DNA of 64,000 nt from Moellerella sp963519845 (GTDB lineage: Bacteria > Pseudomonadota > Gammaproteobacteria > Enterobacterales > Enterobacteriaceae), in NCBI GenBank assembly GCA_963519845.1, contig CAUQNX010000017.1:1-64000 (forward strand), in the 5' to 3' direction. Under the pieces are notes generated by a model. That model saw only the letters and a program-made list of their open reading frames with translations. It was not told where the DNA came from and did no database searches. Positions 36,699 to 45,593 of this stretch are shown here, piece after piece. How positions within the stretch are numbered: position 1 is the first letter of the stretch; every line of letters begins with the position of its first letter. The translations under genes were made by a program, and so were the position numbers.

Positions 36699-38039
36699 AT
36701 GTCTCGTTCGCTCTCGCAGTCTACATTTCTAGAATCCATTCAGCAGCGTGATCCTCAGCAACCTGAGTTCTTACAAGCTGTGCGCGAAGTCTTTACCTCT
36801 CTGTGGCCATTTCTAGAGCAAAACCCTAAGTATCGTGATCAAGCATTAATCGAACGTATGGTTGAGCCTGAACGTATTATCCAATTTCGTGTCTGTTGGG
36901 TTGATGATAAAGGTCAAGTACAGGTTAACCGTGCATGGCGTGTTCAATTTAGCTCGGCGATTGGTCCCTTTAAAGGCGGTATGCGTTTTCACCCATCAGT
37001 TAACTTATCGATTCTAAAATTTTTAGGCTTTGAACAAACTCTGAAAAATGCCTTAACAACCCTACCTATGGGTGGCGCTAAAGGTGGCTCAGATTTCGAT
37101 CCTAAAGGAAAAACCCATGGCGAAGTGATGCGTTTTTGTCAGGCGTTAATGACTGAACTCTATCGTCATTTAGGTGCAGATACCGATGTACCTGCGGGTG
37201 ATATTGGTGTGGGTGGGCGCGAAGTCGGCTTTATGGCTGGCATGATGAAAAAGCTATCTAACAATACCTCTTGCGTCTTTACGGGCAAAGGCCTGTCATT
37301 TGGTGGTAGCTTGATTCGCCCTGAAGCAACCGGTTACGGCCTGATCTACTTCACTAGCGCTATGTTAAAACGTCATGGTCTCAGCTTTGATGGTATGCGT
37401 GTTGCCGTCTCTGGCTCGGGTAATGTGGCTCAATATGCGATTGAAAAATGTATCGAATTAGGGGCTAAAGTGGTGACGGCTTCCGACTCTAACGGTACTG
37501 TGGTTGATGAAGAGGGCTTTACGCTAGAAAAATTAGCTCGCCTGGAAGAGATCAAAAATAATTATGGTCGTGTCGAGGCCTATGCCAAAGAGTTCGGATT
37601 AACCTATCTGGCGGGCAAGCAACCTTGGTGTGTGCCTGTGGATATCGCTTTACCTTGTGCAACACAAAATGAGTTGGATTTAGAAGCCGCTGAAATCCTG
37701 ATTAAGAATGGTGTTAAAGCTGTTGCAGAAGGCGCTAATATGCCAACGACTATCTCTGCAACTGATCGTTTTATCGAAGCTGGTGTTCTATTTGCACCTG
37801 GTAAGGCAGCGAATGCGGGTGGAGTGGCAACATCAGGTTTAGAGATGGCACAAAATGCAGCTAGACTCAGCTGGAAAGCCGAGAAAGTCGATGCACGCTT
37901 ACATCACATCATGTTAGATATTCATCAACACTGTGTTGAGTACGGTGGCGAATCTAAACAGACCAATTATGTACAAGGTGCGAATATTGCCGGCTTTGTT
38001 AAAGTTGCCGACGCAATGCTAGGACAGGGTGTTCTCTAA
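36699..38039 (+). CDS. gdhA: NADP-specific glutamate dehydrogenase
   Basis: A 446-residue enzyme that aminates 2-oxoglutarate to glutamate with NADPH and ammonium. The catalytic-lysine segment PMGGAKGGSDFDPKG is intact, the glutamate-binding GPFKGGMRFHP precedes it, and the Rossmann motif is SGSGNVAQ. Length is that of E. coli GdhA (447). AAGGAAG precedes the ATG. Single-gene unit, converging with rsmJ. Confidence 0.97.
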   Translation: MSRSLSQSTFLESIQQRDPQQPEFLQAVREVFTSLWPFLEQNPKYRDQALIERMVEPERIIQFRVCWVDDKGQVQVNRAWRVQFSSAIGPFKGGMRFHPSVNLSILKFLGFEQTLKNALTTLPMGGAKGGSDFDPKGKTHGEVMRFCQALMTELYRHLGADTDVPAGDIGVGGREVGFMAGMMKKLSNNTSCVFTGKGLSFGGSLIRPEATGYGLIYFTSAMLKRHGLSFDGMRVAVSGSGNVAQYAIEKCIELGAKVVTASDSNGTVVDEEGFTLEKLARLEEIKNNYGRVEAYAKEFGLTYLAGKQPWCVPVDIALPCATQNELDLEAAEILIKNGVKAVAEGANMPTTISATDRFIEAGVLFAPGKAANAGGVATSGLEMAQNAARLSWKAEKVDARLHHIMLDIHQHCVEYGGESKQTNYVQGANIAGFVKVADAMLGQGVL

Positions 38040-38064
38040 TTAGCATTCATTAAATAAATCGTAT

Positions 38065-38118
38065 GCGAAAGGGCAATTTGTGAAGGCGCAAAATATTTGC
38101 CCACACAATGCCTTTCGC
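38065..38118. terminator. Bidirectional hairpin between gdhA and rsmJ
   Basis: GCGAAAGG pairs with CCTTTCGC, enclosing a second inverted pair (GGGCAA with TTGCCC). A flanking AATAAA/TTTATT pair extends the stem. It stands between two converging stops, so a shared terminator is probable though the T-run is interrupted. Confidence 0.5.
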
Positions 38119-38125
38119 TCGTTTA

Positions 38126-38890
38126 TTAGTTTTTAACGCAGGGATAGATATCAAACCGATGATTTTTAGTCGTCACAGCGGCTTCCGCTTCTTTACCGGC
38201 TAAAGGTTTTGCATAGTCAGGACGTTTGACCACCACTCGGCGCTTCGCCAGCGCTAATGCAGGTTCAAGTAAAGCATCCGCATCATTATCTGCACCCACC
38301 AAAGATTGAAAAACACGCATCTCTTTTTTGACCAGCGCACTTTTTTGGCGATGGGGGTACATAGGATCAAGATAAACCACATCGGGCTGAGGGCTAATCG
38401 TCTCCAGAGCGTGAATACTTGATGCATGGATAAGGCTCATTCGTTGCTTAAGCCATGGACCAATTTCGGCATCGGCATAGCCCCGTTGTAGGCCATCATC
38501 GAGCAAAGCCGCGACAACCGGATGGCGCTCCAGCATTCTCACTTCACAGCCCAATGCGGCAAGCACAAAGGCATCGCGCCCAAGACCCGCCGTTGCATCG
38601 ACTACAGAGGGAATATAGCCTTTTTTGATTCCCACGGCTTTGGCGACGGCTTCGCTACGACCACCGCCGAATTTGCGTCTATGTGCCATGGCACCAGAAA
38701 CAAAATCAACAAAAATTCCCCCTAATTTGGGTTCATCTATTTTGCGTAGTTGTAGGTTTTCAGGCGTAAGTACCAGCGCCATTGTCGCGTCGGGCTCATG
38801 AGTGAGTTGCCATTTCTCGGCCAATGCAGATAAGGTGCCGGGATCGGCACCTTCTTCACAGATCAGTTTGATCTTTACCGGATCAGCCAT
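38126..38890 (-). CDS. rsmJ: 16S rRNA (guanine1516-N2)-methyltransferase RsmJ
   Basis: A 254-residue SAM-dependent RNA methyltransferase modifying G1516 of 16S rRNA. Motif I DATAGLGRDAF and the catalytic-type YLDPMYPHRQKSALVKKEMR are nearly identical to E. coli YhiQ. The frame also opens at 38899; the ATG at 38890 fits the homologue better, though it is a few residues longer than E. coli. It overlaps the prlC stop by 8 bp, so it is coupled to prlC. Confidence 0.94.
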   Translation of the reverse strand: MADPVKIKLICEEGADPGTLSALAEKWQLTHEPDATMALVLTPENLQLRKIDEPKLGGIFVDFVSGAMAHRRKFGGGRSEAVAKAVGIKKGYIPSVVDATAGLGRDAFVLAALGCEVRMLERHPVVAALLDDGLQRGYADAEIGPWLKQRMSLIHASSIHALETISPQPDVVYLDPMYPHRQKSALVKKEMRVFQSLVGADNDADALLEPALALAKRRVVVKRPDYAKPLAGKEAEAAVTTKNHRFDIYPCVKN

Positions 38891-40934
38891 TGATACCATA
38901 ACTCTTTAACATGGCATCCAATTCTGGCTTGCGACCACGGAAACGCTCGAACAAGGCCATAGGTTCTTCCGAGCCGCCACGACTGAGAATATTATCTAAG
39001 AAAGATTGGCCTGTTTCGCGATTAAAAATACCCTCTTCTGAAAAACGAGAGAAAGCATCTGCGGCTAAAACATCGGCCCACAGATAGCTGTAGTAACCTG
39101 CACAGTATCCACCGGCAAAAATATGGCTGAATGCATGCGGGAAGCGACTCCACTCAGGTGAGGGTATGACAGCGACCTTATCTTTGATCGATTTCAGTGT
39201 TGGCATCACTTGACCACCTTTATCCGGATCAAACTCGGCATGTAAACGGAAATCAAACAGACCAAATTCCAACTGTCTCAACACAAATATCGCGGACTGA
39301 TAATTTTTAGCCGCCAGCATGCTATCGAGCATCTCTTTTGGTAATGGCTCGCCAGTCTCATAATGACCAGAAATAAAGGCTAGTGCTTCAGGCTCCCAGC
39401 ACCAGTTTTCCATAAATTGACTTGGCAATTCAACGGCATCCCAAGGCACACCATTGATACCCGCCACATCGGCGACATCAATTTTGGTCAGCATATGGTG
39501 AAGACCATGGCCAAACTCATGGAATAATGTAGTTACTTCGTTATGCGTAAAGAGAGCCGGTTTATCGCCTAGCGGTTTGTTGAAGTTACAGGTCAGATAA
39601 GCCACTGGATTCTGCAGTGAGCCATCGCTATGACGCATTCTACCCGCACAATCATCCATCCAAGCGCCGCCGCGTTTATTCTCGCGTGCATATAGATCTA
39701 GATAGAAACTGCCTCTCAGGCAATTGCTATCGTCATAGAGCTCAAAGAAACGCACATCAGGATGCCAAGTTTCGATATCGTTACGCTCTTTAGCGACCAA
39801 TCCATAGATACGATGTACAACTTCAAATAAACCTTCGATCGCCCGTTGCTCAGGGAAATAAGGGCGCAACTCTTCATCATTTAATGAGAATTTATGCTGT
39901 TTCTGTTTTTCGCTGTAGTAACCCAGATCCCAAGATTTGAGTTCATCGATATTATCAGCGCTATGATGGATTTTGACAAATTCAGTCAGTTCTGCCAGCT
40001 CTTGCATTCCTTGAGGATGAGCGCGTTCGGCCAGATCATTTAAAAAATCCAGAACCTGTTTTGGTGATTCAGCCATTTTAGTGGCTAATGATTTCTCAGC
40101 AAAGTTTGAAAAACCAAGTAAATTAGCTAGTTCATGACGCAGAGCTAATAGCTCATTCATTATTTCACTGTTATCCCATTTCTTGGCATTGGGACCTTGG
40201 TCTGATGCACGAGTACTATAAGCAGTACTCATTTCCTCGCGTAATTCACGATTATCTGCATAGGTCATAACGGGCAGATAACTTGGCATATCCAGAGTGA
40301 GTAGATAACCCTCTTTTCCTTTCGATTCAGCCATAGCTTTTGCTGCGGCAATTGCACTTTCAGGCAGGCCAGAGAGCATTTTCTCGTCATCAATTAATTT
40401 TGTCCAACCCATAGTGGCATCTAATACATTATTGCCGTAAGTGGAACTTAGCTCAGACAGGCGAGCAACGATTTCGCCATAACGTTTCTGTTTTTCTACT
40501 GGTAAGCCAATGCCGGATAACTCAAAATCACGCAGTGTATTTACGATCGATTTTTTCTGTGCCTGAGTTAAGCTATCAAAGTCATCACGCTCTTTTAAGG
40601 ATTTATAGGCTTGATATAAGCCATCGTGTTGTCCCATCCAAGTACTGAATTCAGATAAGAATGGCAAACTACTTTCATAAGCTTCGCGCAGCTCTGGGCT
40701 ATTTTTAACGGAGTGAAGATGTCCGATAGGTGACCAAACACGCGAAAGTTGATTACTCGCTTCTTCTAATGGTTGGCAAAGATTATCCCAAGTAAAATGT
40801 GTATTTTCAGACAGGATTTTTTCAACCGTCTGACGATAATCATTTAGCGCTTGTTTCACCGCAGGGACAACATGTTGGGCATCAATAGAGGAAAAAAGGG
40901 GCAGAGTCGATTGAGCTAATAGGGGGTTTGTCAT
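38883..40934 (-). CDS. prlC: Oligopeptidase A
   Basis: M3-family zinc metallopeptidase of 683 residues, degrading signal peptides and small peptides in the cytoplasm. The active site LFHEFGHGLHH (HEXXH, near residue 470) is intact, with the downstream third zinc ligand Glu in the WCWEPEAL segment. prlC followed by rsmJ is the E. coli arrangement. ATG at 40934 has AGGAT upstream. Confidence 0.97.
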   Translation of the reverse strand: MTNPLLAQSTLPLFSSIDAQHVVPAVKQALNDYRQTVEKILSENTHFTWDNLCQPLEEASNQLSRVWSPIGHLHSVKNSPELREAYESSLPFLSEFSTWMGQHDGLYQAYKSLKERDDFDSLTQAQKKSIVNTLRDFELSGIGLPVEKQKRYGEIVARLSELSSTYGNNVLDATMGWTKLIDDEKMLSGLPESAIAAAKAMAESKGKEGYLLTLDMPSYLPVMTYADNRELREEMSTAYSTRASDQGPNAKKWDNSEIMNELLALRHELANLLGFSNFAEKSLATKMAESPKQVLDFLNDLAERAHPQGMQELAELTEFVKIHHSADNIDELKSWDLGYYSEKQKQHKFSLNDEELRPYFPEQRAIEGLFEVVHRIYGLVAKERNDIETWHPDVRFFELYDDSNCLRGSFYLDLYARENKRGGAWMDDCAGRMRHSDGSLQNPVAYLTCNFNKPLGDKPALFTHNEVTTLFHEFGHGLHHMLTKIDVADVAGINGVPWDAVELPSQFMENWCWEPEALAFISGHYETGEPLPKEMLDSMLAAKNYQSAIFVLRQLEFGLFDFRLHAEFDPDKGGQVMPTLKSIKDKVAVIPSPEWSRFPHAFSHIFAGGYCAGYYSYLWADVLAADAFSRFSEEGIFNRETGQSFLDNILSRGGSEEPMALFERFRGRKPELDAMLKSYGING

Positions 40935-41227
40935 GTAAATATCCTGTGATTGGTGGCTATACCGCCTTCAGGCCATATAGACGAATGTGTTGGTATATGA
41001 AAAAAGCTGATTGAATGTGAATTGCATAATATCAGAGACACTAATGGCATCAGCAGCTTGTAAACACCATAACTAGTATAATGGGGGCATAAAATATGAC
41101 TTCAATACTAAAATATGATTTTCATACTTCACTTATTATCAATAATGATGCAAATAAATGCTATAGGGGTTCAGAATATTGATTAACCAAGGTATAATTG
41201 CAGCTTAATCCCTTTCTTTATTTCAAT

Positions 41228-41322
41228 GGAAGATCATCGTCCCTGGTGGGGCGGCTGGACTTCAAATCCAGTTGGGGCCGCCAGCGGTCCCGGGCAGGTT
41301 CGACTCCTGTGATCTTCCGCCA
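41228..41322 (+). tRNA. selC: tRNA-Sec (anticodon UCA)
   Basis: The 95-nt gene is nearly identical to E. coli selC. It has the 8-bp acceptor stem GGAAGATC with GATCTTCC, a long variable arm, the anticodon loop CTTCAAA with TCA, the T-loop GGTTCGACTCC and an encoded GCCA 3' end. It inserts selenocysteine at UGA. Its 3' end is the attachment site of the adjoining genomic island. Confidence 0.98.
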
Positions 41323-41443
41323 TTCAAGTTCAATACAACTCCACAAAACTCAACTAATCCCTTATAATACCAGCTATTAAGCCAACTTATAGTCTCCACT
41401 TGTCAACTGGACTCTACGTTTATCAATGCATTTGTGGGGGCAT
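41301..41443 (+). repeat. attL-type direct repeat, left copy (selC 3' end plus int leader)
   Basis: The last 22 bases of selC (CGACTCCTGTGATCTTCCGCCA) followed by about 120 bp recur at 58224-58363 with a one-base shortening of the selC part and only about eight further differences by eye. The first part is the attachment core; the remainder is the leader of the integrase unit, which explains why it is duplicated with a second integrase. Confidence 0.88.
41435..41442 (+). repeat. TGGGGGCA motif (candidate integrase arm site)
   Basis: One copy of TGGGGGCA lies just before the integrase unit. The same octamer occurs at 58146, 58158 and 58356, in inverted form at 58397, and once before selC at 41082. 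Clustering at island ends fits arm-type integrase binding; the function is inferred. Confidence 0.5.
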
Positions 41444-41476
41444 GTTTGGGTATGTTTATTTTTGTGGAGAAAACCC

Positions 41477-41926
41477 ATGCCACCAAAAATCGAAAAAACA
41501 GTTACAAATCAAAAGATAGCATCACTTGATGCTAAGGATAAGGCCTACAAGTTTTCTGTTGGTAAAGGGCTATACCTGTTAGTGAAACCTAATGGCGCTA
41601 AATACTGGCGTATGAAGTACCGAATCGACGGAAAAGAAAAAAGCTTATCTTGTGGTGTTTACCCCGATACATCTATTGAACAGGCCATACAGTTAAGGGA
41701 TGAAGCGAAGAGCAAATTGCGTGTAGGCCATGATCCTGCTTTAGACAAAGCAATCGACAGAGAAAGTAAACGAGTCGAAAAAGCGAAACAAGTTTTTCAA
41801 TTCTCGCTCTCTGATAACGGTGGATTAACCATAAAATTAAAAAATAGTAAGTTAGCACTTACACCGGATCAAACGGAAGCCGTGCGTTTGTTCTTAAATG
41901 CAGGAGTAACTCATGGCACTGACTGA
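41477..41926 (+). CDS. Stand-alone integrase Arm-domain (DUF4102-like) protein
   Basis: A 149-residue protein whose residues about 10-85 match the N-terminal Arm DNA-binding domain of the following integrase (shared YWRMKYR, GKEK and GVYP blocks). It lacks the core-binding and catalytic domains; the C-terminal part (QVFQFSLSDNGGLTIKLKNS) is different. Start at ATG 41477 has GGAG 9 bases upstream. It overlaps the integrase by 14 bp, so the two are coupled. It may act as a recombination directionality factor, a regulator of int, or a competitor for arm sites; this is inference. Confidence 0.75.
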   Translation: MPPKIEKTVTNQKIASLDAKDKAYKFSVGKGLYLLVKPNGAKYWRMKYRIDGKEKSLSCGVYPDTSIEQAIQLRDEAKSKLRVGHDPALDKAIDRESKRVEKAKQVFQFSLSDNGGLTIKLKNSKLALTPDQTEAVRLFLNAGVTHGTD

Positions 41927-43118
41927 TGCAAAATTACGAACATTAAAACCCAAAGAAAAAGTCTATCGACTTGGAGATAGTGCCGGACTGTATATCGAAG
42001 TCGCTATAAACGGTTCCCGCTACTGGCGCATGAAATACCGTTTCTTAGGAAAAGAAAAGCGATTGGCCTTCGGTGTTTATCCCGAAGTCACTTTAGCGGA
42101 AGCACGAGAAAAAAGAGACGCAGCAAGAAAACTACTCGCTTCAGGAAGTGATCCGGCTGAAGCAAAGAAAATAGCGAAGGCGACCCAACAGGCAAATGCT
42201 GAAAATACGTTTGAAGCTGTAGCTCGTGAATGGCATAAGTCTAAAGCAGATCGCTGGTCACTGCGTTATCGTGATGAAATTATCGATACCTTTGAAAAAG
42301 ATATTTTCCCTTATATTGGTAAACGTCCGATAGCTGAAATTAAGCCCCTGGAGCTGCTGGAAACCCTGCGTAAAATGGAGAAGCGTGGAGCTTTAGAGAA
42401 GATGCGCAAAGTCCGCCAGCGTTGTGGTGAGGTCTATAGATACGCAATCATTACTGGTAGAGCTGAATATAACCCTGCACCGGATCTGGCCTCAGCGCTT
42501 ACACCTCCGAAGAAACAACATTTCCCATTTTTAACCGCCGAAGAGTTGCCTTATTTTCTAAAAGATTTAGCAGGTTATACAGGTAGTGTGATCACTAAAA
42601 CAGCGACTAAAATTATTTTGCTAACAGCAGTTCGGACGCAAGAACTCCGATTTGCCCGTTGGCAGGATATTGATTTAGAAAAAGGTATCTGGGAGATCCC
42701 GGCTGAAGTAATGAAAATGAAACGACCGCATGTTGTGCCGTTATCAAAACAGGTGATCGAGCTATTTAATTCACTCAAACCACTATCAGGGCATTATGAG
42801 CTTGTCTTTATAGGCCGTAACGACCACAGGAAGCCAATCAGCAAAGAAAGCGTAAATCAGGTTATTGAGCTATTGGGGTATAAAGGGAGGCTAACAGGAC
42901 ACGGCTTCCGCCATGCGATGAGCACGATTTTGCATGAGAAGGGATATAACTCCGCATGGATTGAAACCCAGCTCGCACATATCGATAAGAACGCGATCCG
43001 TGGTACGTATAATCATGCTCAGTATTTGGAAGGGCGCAGGGAAATGATGCAGTGGTATGCGGACTATATGGATGGGTTGGAGGGGAGGTTGGGTAATGTG
43101 GTGAGTGTGAATTTTTGA
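41913..43118 (+). CDS. int: P4-family tyrosine integrase
   Basis: A 401-residue site-specific recombinase for selC. The Arm DNA-binding domain is at residues 1-90, the SAM-like core-binding domain at about 100-185 and the catalytic domain at about 200-385. Catalytic residues visible are Arg in TAVRTQELR, His-x-x-Arg in GHGFRHAMS, His in QLAHIDK and Tyr in GTYNHAQY. It ends with the common MMQWYADYMDGLE tail. Intact, so the island could still excise. It overlaps the Arm-domain protein by 14 bp. Confidence 0.95.
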   Translation: MALTDAKLRTLKPKEKVYRLGDSAGLYIEVAINGSRYWRMKYRFLGKEKRLAFGVYPEVTLAEAREKRDAARKLLASGSDPAEAKKIAKATQQANAENTFEAVAREWHKSKADRWSLRYRDEIIDTFEKDIFPYIGKRPIAEIKPLELLETLRKMEKRGALEKMRKVRQRCGEVYRYAIITGRAEYNPAPDLASALTPPKKQHFPFLTAEELPYFLKDLAGYTGSVITKTATKIILLTAVRTQELRFARWQDIDLEKGIWEIPAEVMKMKRPHVVPLSKQVIELFNSLKPLSGHYELVFIGRNDHRKPISKESVNQVIELLGYKGRLTGHGFRHAMSTILHEKGYNSAWIETQLAHIDKNAIRGTYNHAQYLEGRREMMQWYADYMDGLEGRLGNVVSVNF

Positions 43119-43356
43119 CAATAATTCTGCTCTCGGAGCCAGCATAATTTCGCCTTTGTGAAAAATTAACCTTGAGAAGGCCAGTGATCAATATCTGATA
43201 TTTATTCTGCTATAAAAAATAGCTATACTGACCAAACTACGGCCTTATGTAACATGATATAACTACCAGTCATGTAAGTGGTTATGGTAAGTTTTACGGT
43301 GAAGCTTACCACATGATTTTTGAATCATTTATCTTTAAATAATAAAGAGGTTAAAA

Positions 43357-44208
43357 ATGCCACTTCCGTTTATTGAAAAAGTAATAAACAGCTTGAATAA
43401 AGAGATCTTAGAACGACTTGAATTATCTAAATTAATAGAACATCCCGGTGAGAGTGGACGAGCACGAGAACAAATAATAACTGGTTATTTAGAAGATATT
43501 TTACCAAAAAATATAAAGATTGGAACTGGATTTGTTATTGATGCTGTAGGGGGAGTTAGTAAACAGATCGATGTGTTGGTTTATCGTGATGATTATCATC
43601 CATTAATTAAAGTTGGAAATGTCCACTATTTTATGGTTGAATCAGTTATAGCAATTATTGAAGTCAAAGCTTCGATTAGCAATGTTAAAACATTAAATCA
43701 AGCATTAGATAATATTAAATCAGTAAAGAGTCTTGATAGAACAAATAATGGTTTTAATAAAATTATTAGTGACGGAAAGAGAGCGGTTGGATATATTAAT
43801 AAAAATAAATTTGAACATCAAATATTTGGTGCTATCCTTACGGAAAAGTCTCTTTCTATTGAAACATTAGCTCAAGAATTTCAAATTTTTTACGAAAATA
43901 ACCCATTAATGAATACATGGCCAAACATATATGCTGATGTTAGAGGCTCATCACTCCGCTTTATAACTAAAGAATTTACCGCTACAGCTATCCCGAGTGA
44001 TGCATTCGGTTTTATTATTTCTGATCCTGATGCCGAAAACTATACTCCACCATTACTTGAAATAACATTTGAGTTATTAAACTTTCTTCGTATAACTCCT
44101 TTGATTGATTACAATCCATGTGATTATTTTTACGGTACAGTAGGTGAAAGTAAAATTGCTCGACAATTTCCTTCATATTTTATTGAACTAAAAAAATTAA
44201 TGATATAA
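43357..44208 (+). CDS. Predicted PD-(D/E)XK nuclease-like protein (DUF6602-type)
   Basis: A 283-residue soluble protein. Residues 30-110 carry a nuclease-like arrangement: GESGRAREQII helix, Asp72 in QIDVLVY, and the EVK triad at residues 102-104 (AIIEVKAS), the pattern of a PD-(D/E)XK core. The whole resembles DUF6602 proteins, often found in islands with defence genes. AGAGG lies 7 bases before the ATG. Gene stands alone just inside the integrase. The enzymatic activity is predicted, not shown. Confidence 0.7.
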   Translation: MPLPFIEKVINSLNKEILERLELSKLIEHPGESGRAREQIITGYLEDILPKNIKIGTGFVIDAVGGVSKQIDVLVYRDDYHPLIKVGNVHYFMVESVIAIIEVKASISNVKTLNQALDNIKSVKSLDRTNNGFNKIISDGKRAVGYINKNKFEHQIFGAILTEKSLSIETLAQEFQIFYENNPLMNTWPNIYADVRGSSLRFITKEFTATAIPSDAFGFIISDPDAENYTPPLLEITFELLNFLRITPLIDYNPCDYFYGTVGESKIARQFPSYFIELKKLMI

Positions 44209-44414
44209 AAATGTAGTGAAGGATTGTTGGGTAAGGCTTAAATGATTTGTTTTTATTAGTTAATTTATTTTAATGGCTATCTATGATAATGAAGTAATAC
44301 ACATTAAATTTTAATAAAATAGTGAGGTTTACAGATATTTAATCTTTAGTTTAAAACTATTTGCAAATTATTAATGTCTTTGTATCTAATTAAACTAGAA
44401 AAGATTAACATTTA

Positions 44415-45593
44415 TTATTTAATAAATACTTCAATAATATGTAACTGAAGTAAAAATTTGCTAATTCCATAGCATAAAAAAAGTATTACTGAAGCCATCA
44501 ACACCTTGTATAAATGTCGTTGTTTTCGCAATAACTGTTTTATTCGTTTTTTATCTATTTTCCATTGTATTTTTAATTTTTCAGGTATTTTCCCTTTTTT
44601 TTCATAAGATTCAACATCCTGACTAATATAATTTAATATTGATTTTTGATTAGATAAACCATAAATACACATTATACAATATATAATTAAAGCAAAATAA
44701 ACTAACCAATTATCAGCAGATTTTAGTGCTGTTGGTATTGCTGTTAAGAATGGTAGTCCTAAAAATTGTGGTAATACTTTACTTATAGTATCATTAATTT
44801 TTGAAACAAATTTTTCGCTGTTTTCCTCTAATCTTTTAACAAATTTTTCATAGCTAAAATTTTCAAGATATAAGGCATATTGGGCTTGTACAGACTCACT
44901 AATATTATGAATTTGTTTAATAAGGTCAATTAAAGTAGCGTCTTGTGGGAGAGCATCAGATAGGACAAACGCTAAAATAGATTTTTTCTCATCAATATGG
45001 TTACTAGTCTCCTCATCATTCAACCACTCCCGAAAATCAAAAATTAGTTTACATTGCGCACTGTCTAAATTAGATAATAGTTCAATAAAATCATCTAATT
45101 GAGGCTGAATATCAATAGATAATTCAAAAGTTTTTTTACTAAAGAAAATTAGTTTTTTATTAACTGTATCAGTATATGAATCCATTGATATCAATTGTTG
45201 TAAAAATTTTTTTACAATCTGATAATTGACTAAAGACTGTATGGGGTTTTCATCAAATGATGATGTGTTCTCTGATTTGATATAGTACGGTGATTGTTGA
45301 ATGGATTGACTATGTAATTGAGCCATATCGCCACGAACAAAATCTTCAACAGAATCAAAAATACGACCTACGCTAAGTTTCGGTTGTCGAATCTCTAGAT
45401 TAATAACATGACCTACTTGTGGGTTTTCATCTAATATATCTAAAGCAGTAGCATCTATATTGTTATCTGATGATAAATGTTGTAATAAAGCAAGTTCTTC
45501 TTCAGTTTTAACGAGGTATGTAGCATTATCCGAATTCGGTAAGAATTCAGATTTACTGTAAACCTGTACTAAATCTGTAAAAGAAATGTTCAT
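44415..45593 (-). CDS. Membrane-anchored partner of the NdpA-like protein
   Basis: A 392-residue protein with no family that I recognise. Residues 1-270 are hydrophilic and largely helical, rich in acidic residues. Two hydrophobic segments follow, about 295-313 (WLVYFALIIYCIMCIYGL) and 363-383 (LMASVILFLCYGISKFLL), with a basic loop of roughly 50 residues (KIPEKLKIQWKIDKKRIK) between them. It should sit in the inner membrane with a big cytosolic N-terminal domain. Its ATG overlaps the stop of the NdpA-like gene by one base (TAATG), showing coupled translation and probable functional pairing. Confidence 0.75.
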   Translation of the reverse strand: MNISFTDLVQVYSKSEFLPNSDNATYLVKTEEELALLQHLSSDNNIDATALDILDENPQVGHVINLEIRQPKLSVGRIFDSVEDFVRGDMAQLHSQSIQQSPYYIKSENTSSFDENPIQSLVNYQIVKKFLQQLISMDSYTDTVNKKLIFFSKKTFELSIDIQPQLDDFIELLSNLDSAQCKLIFDFREWLNDEETSNHIDEKKSILAFVLSDALPQDATLIDLIKQIHNISESVQAQYALYLENFSYEKFVKRLEENSEKFVSKINDTISKVLPQFLGLPFLTAIPTALKSADNWLVYFALIIYCIMCIYGLSNQKSILNYISQDVESYEKKGKIPEKLKIQWKIDKKRIKQLLRKQRHLYKVLMASVILFLCYGISKFLLQLHIIEVFIK

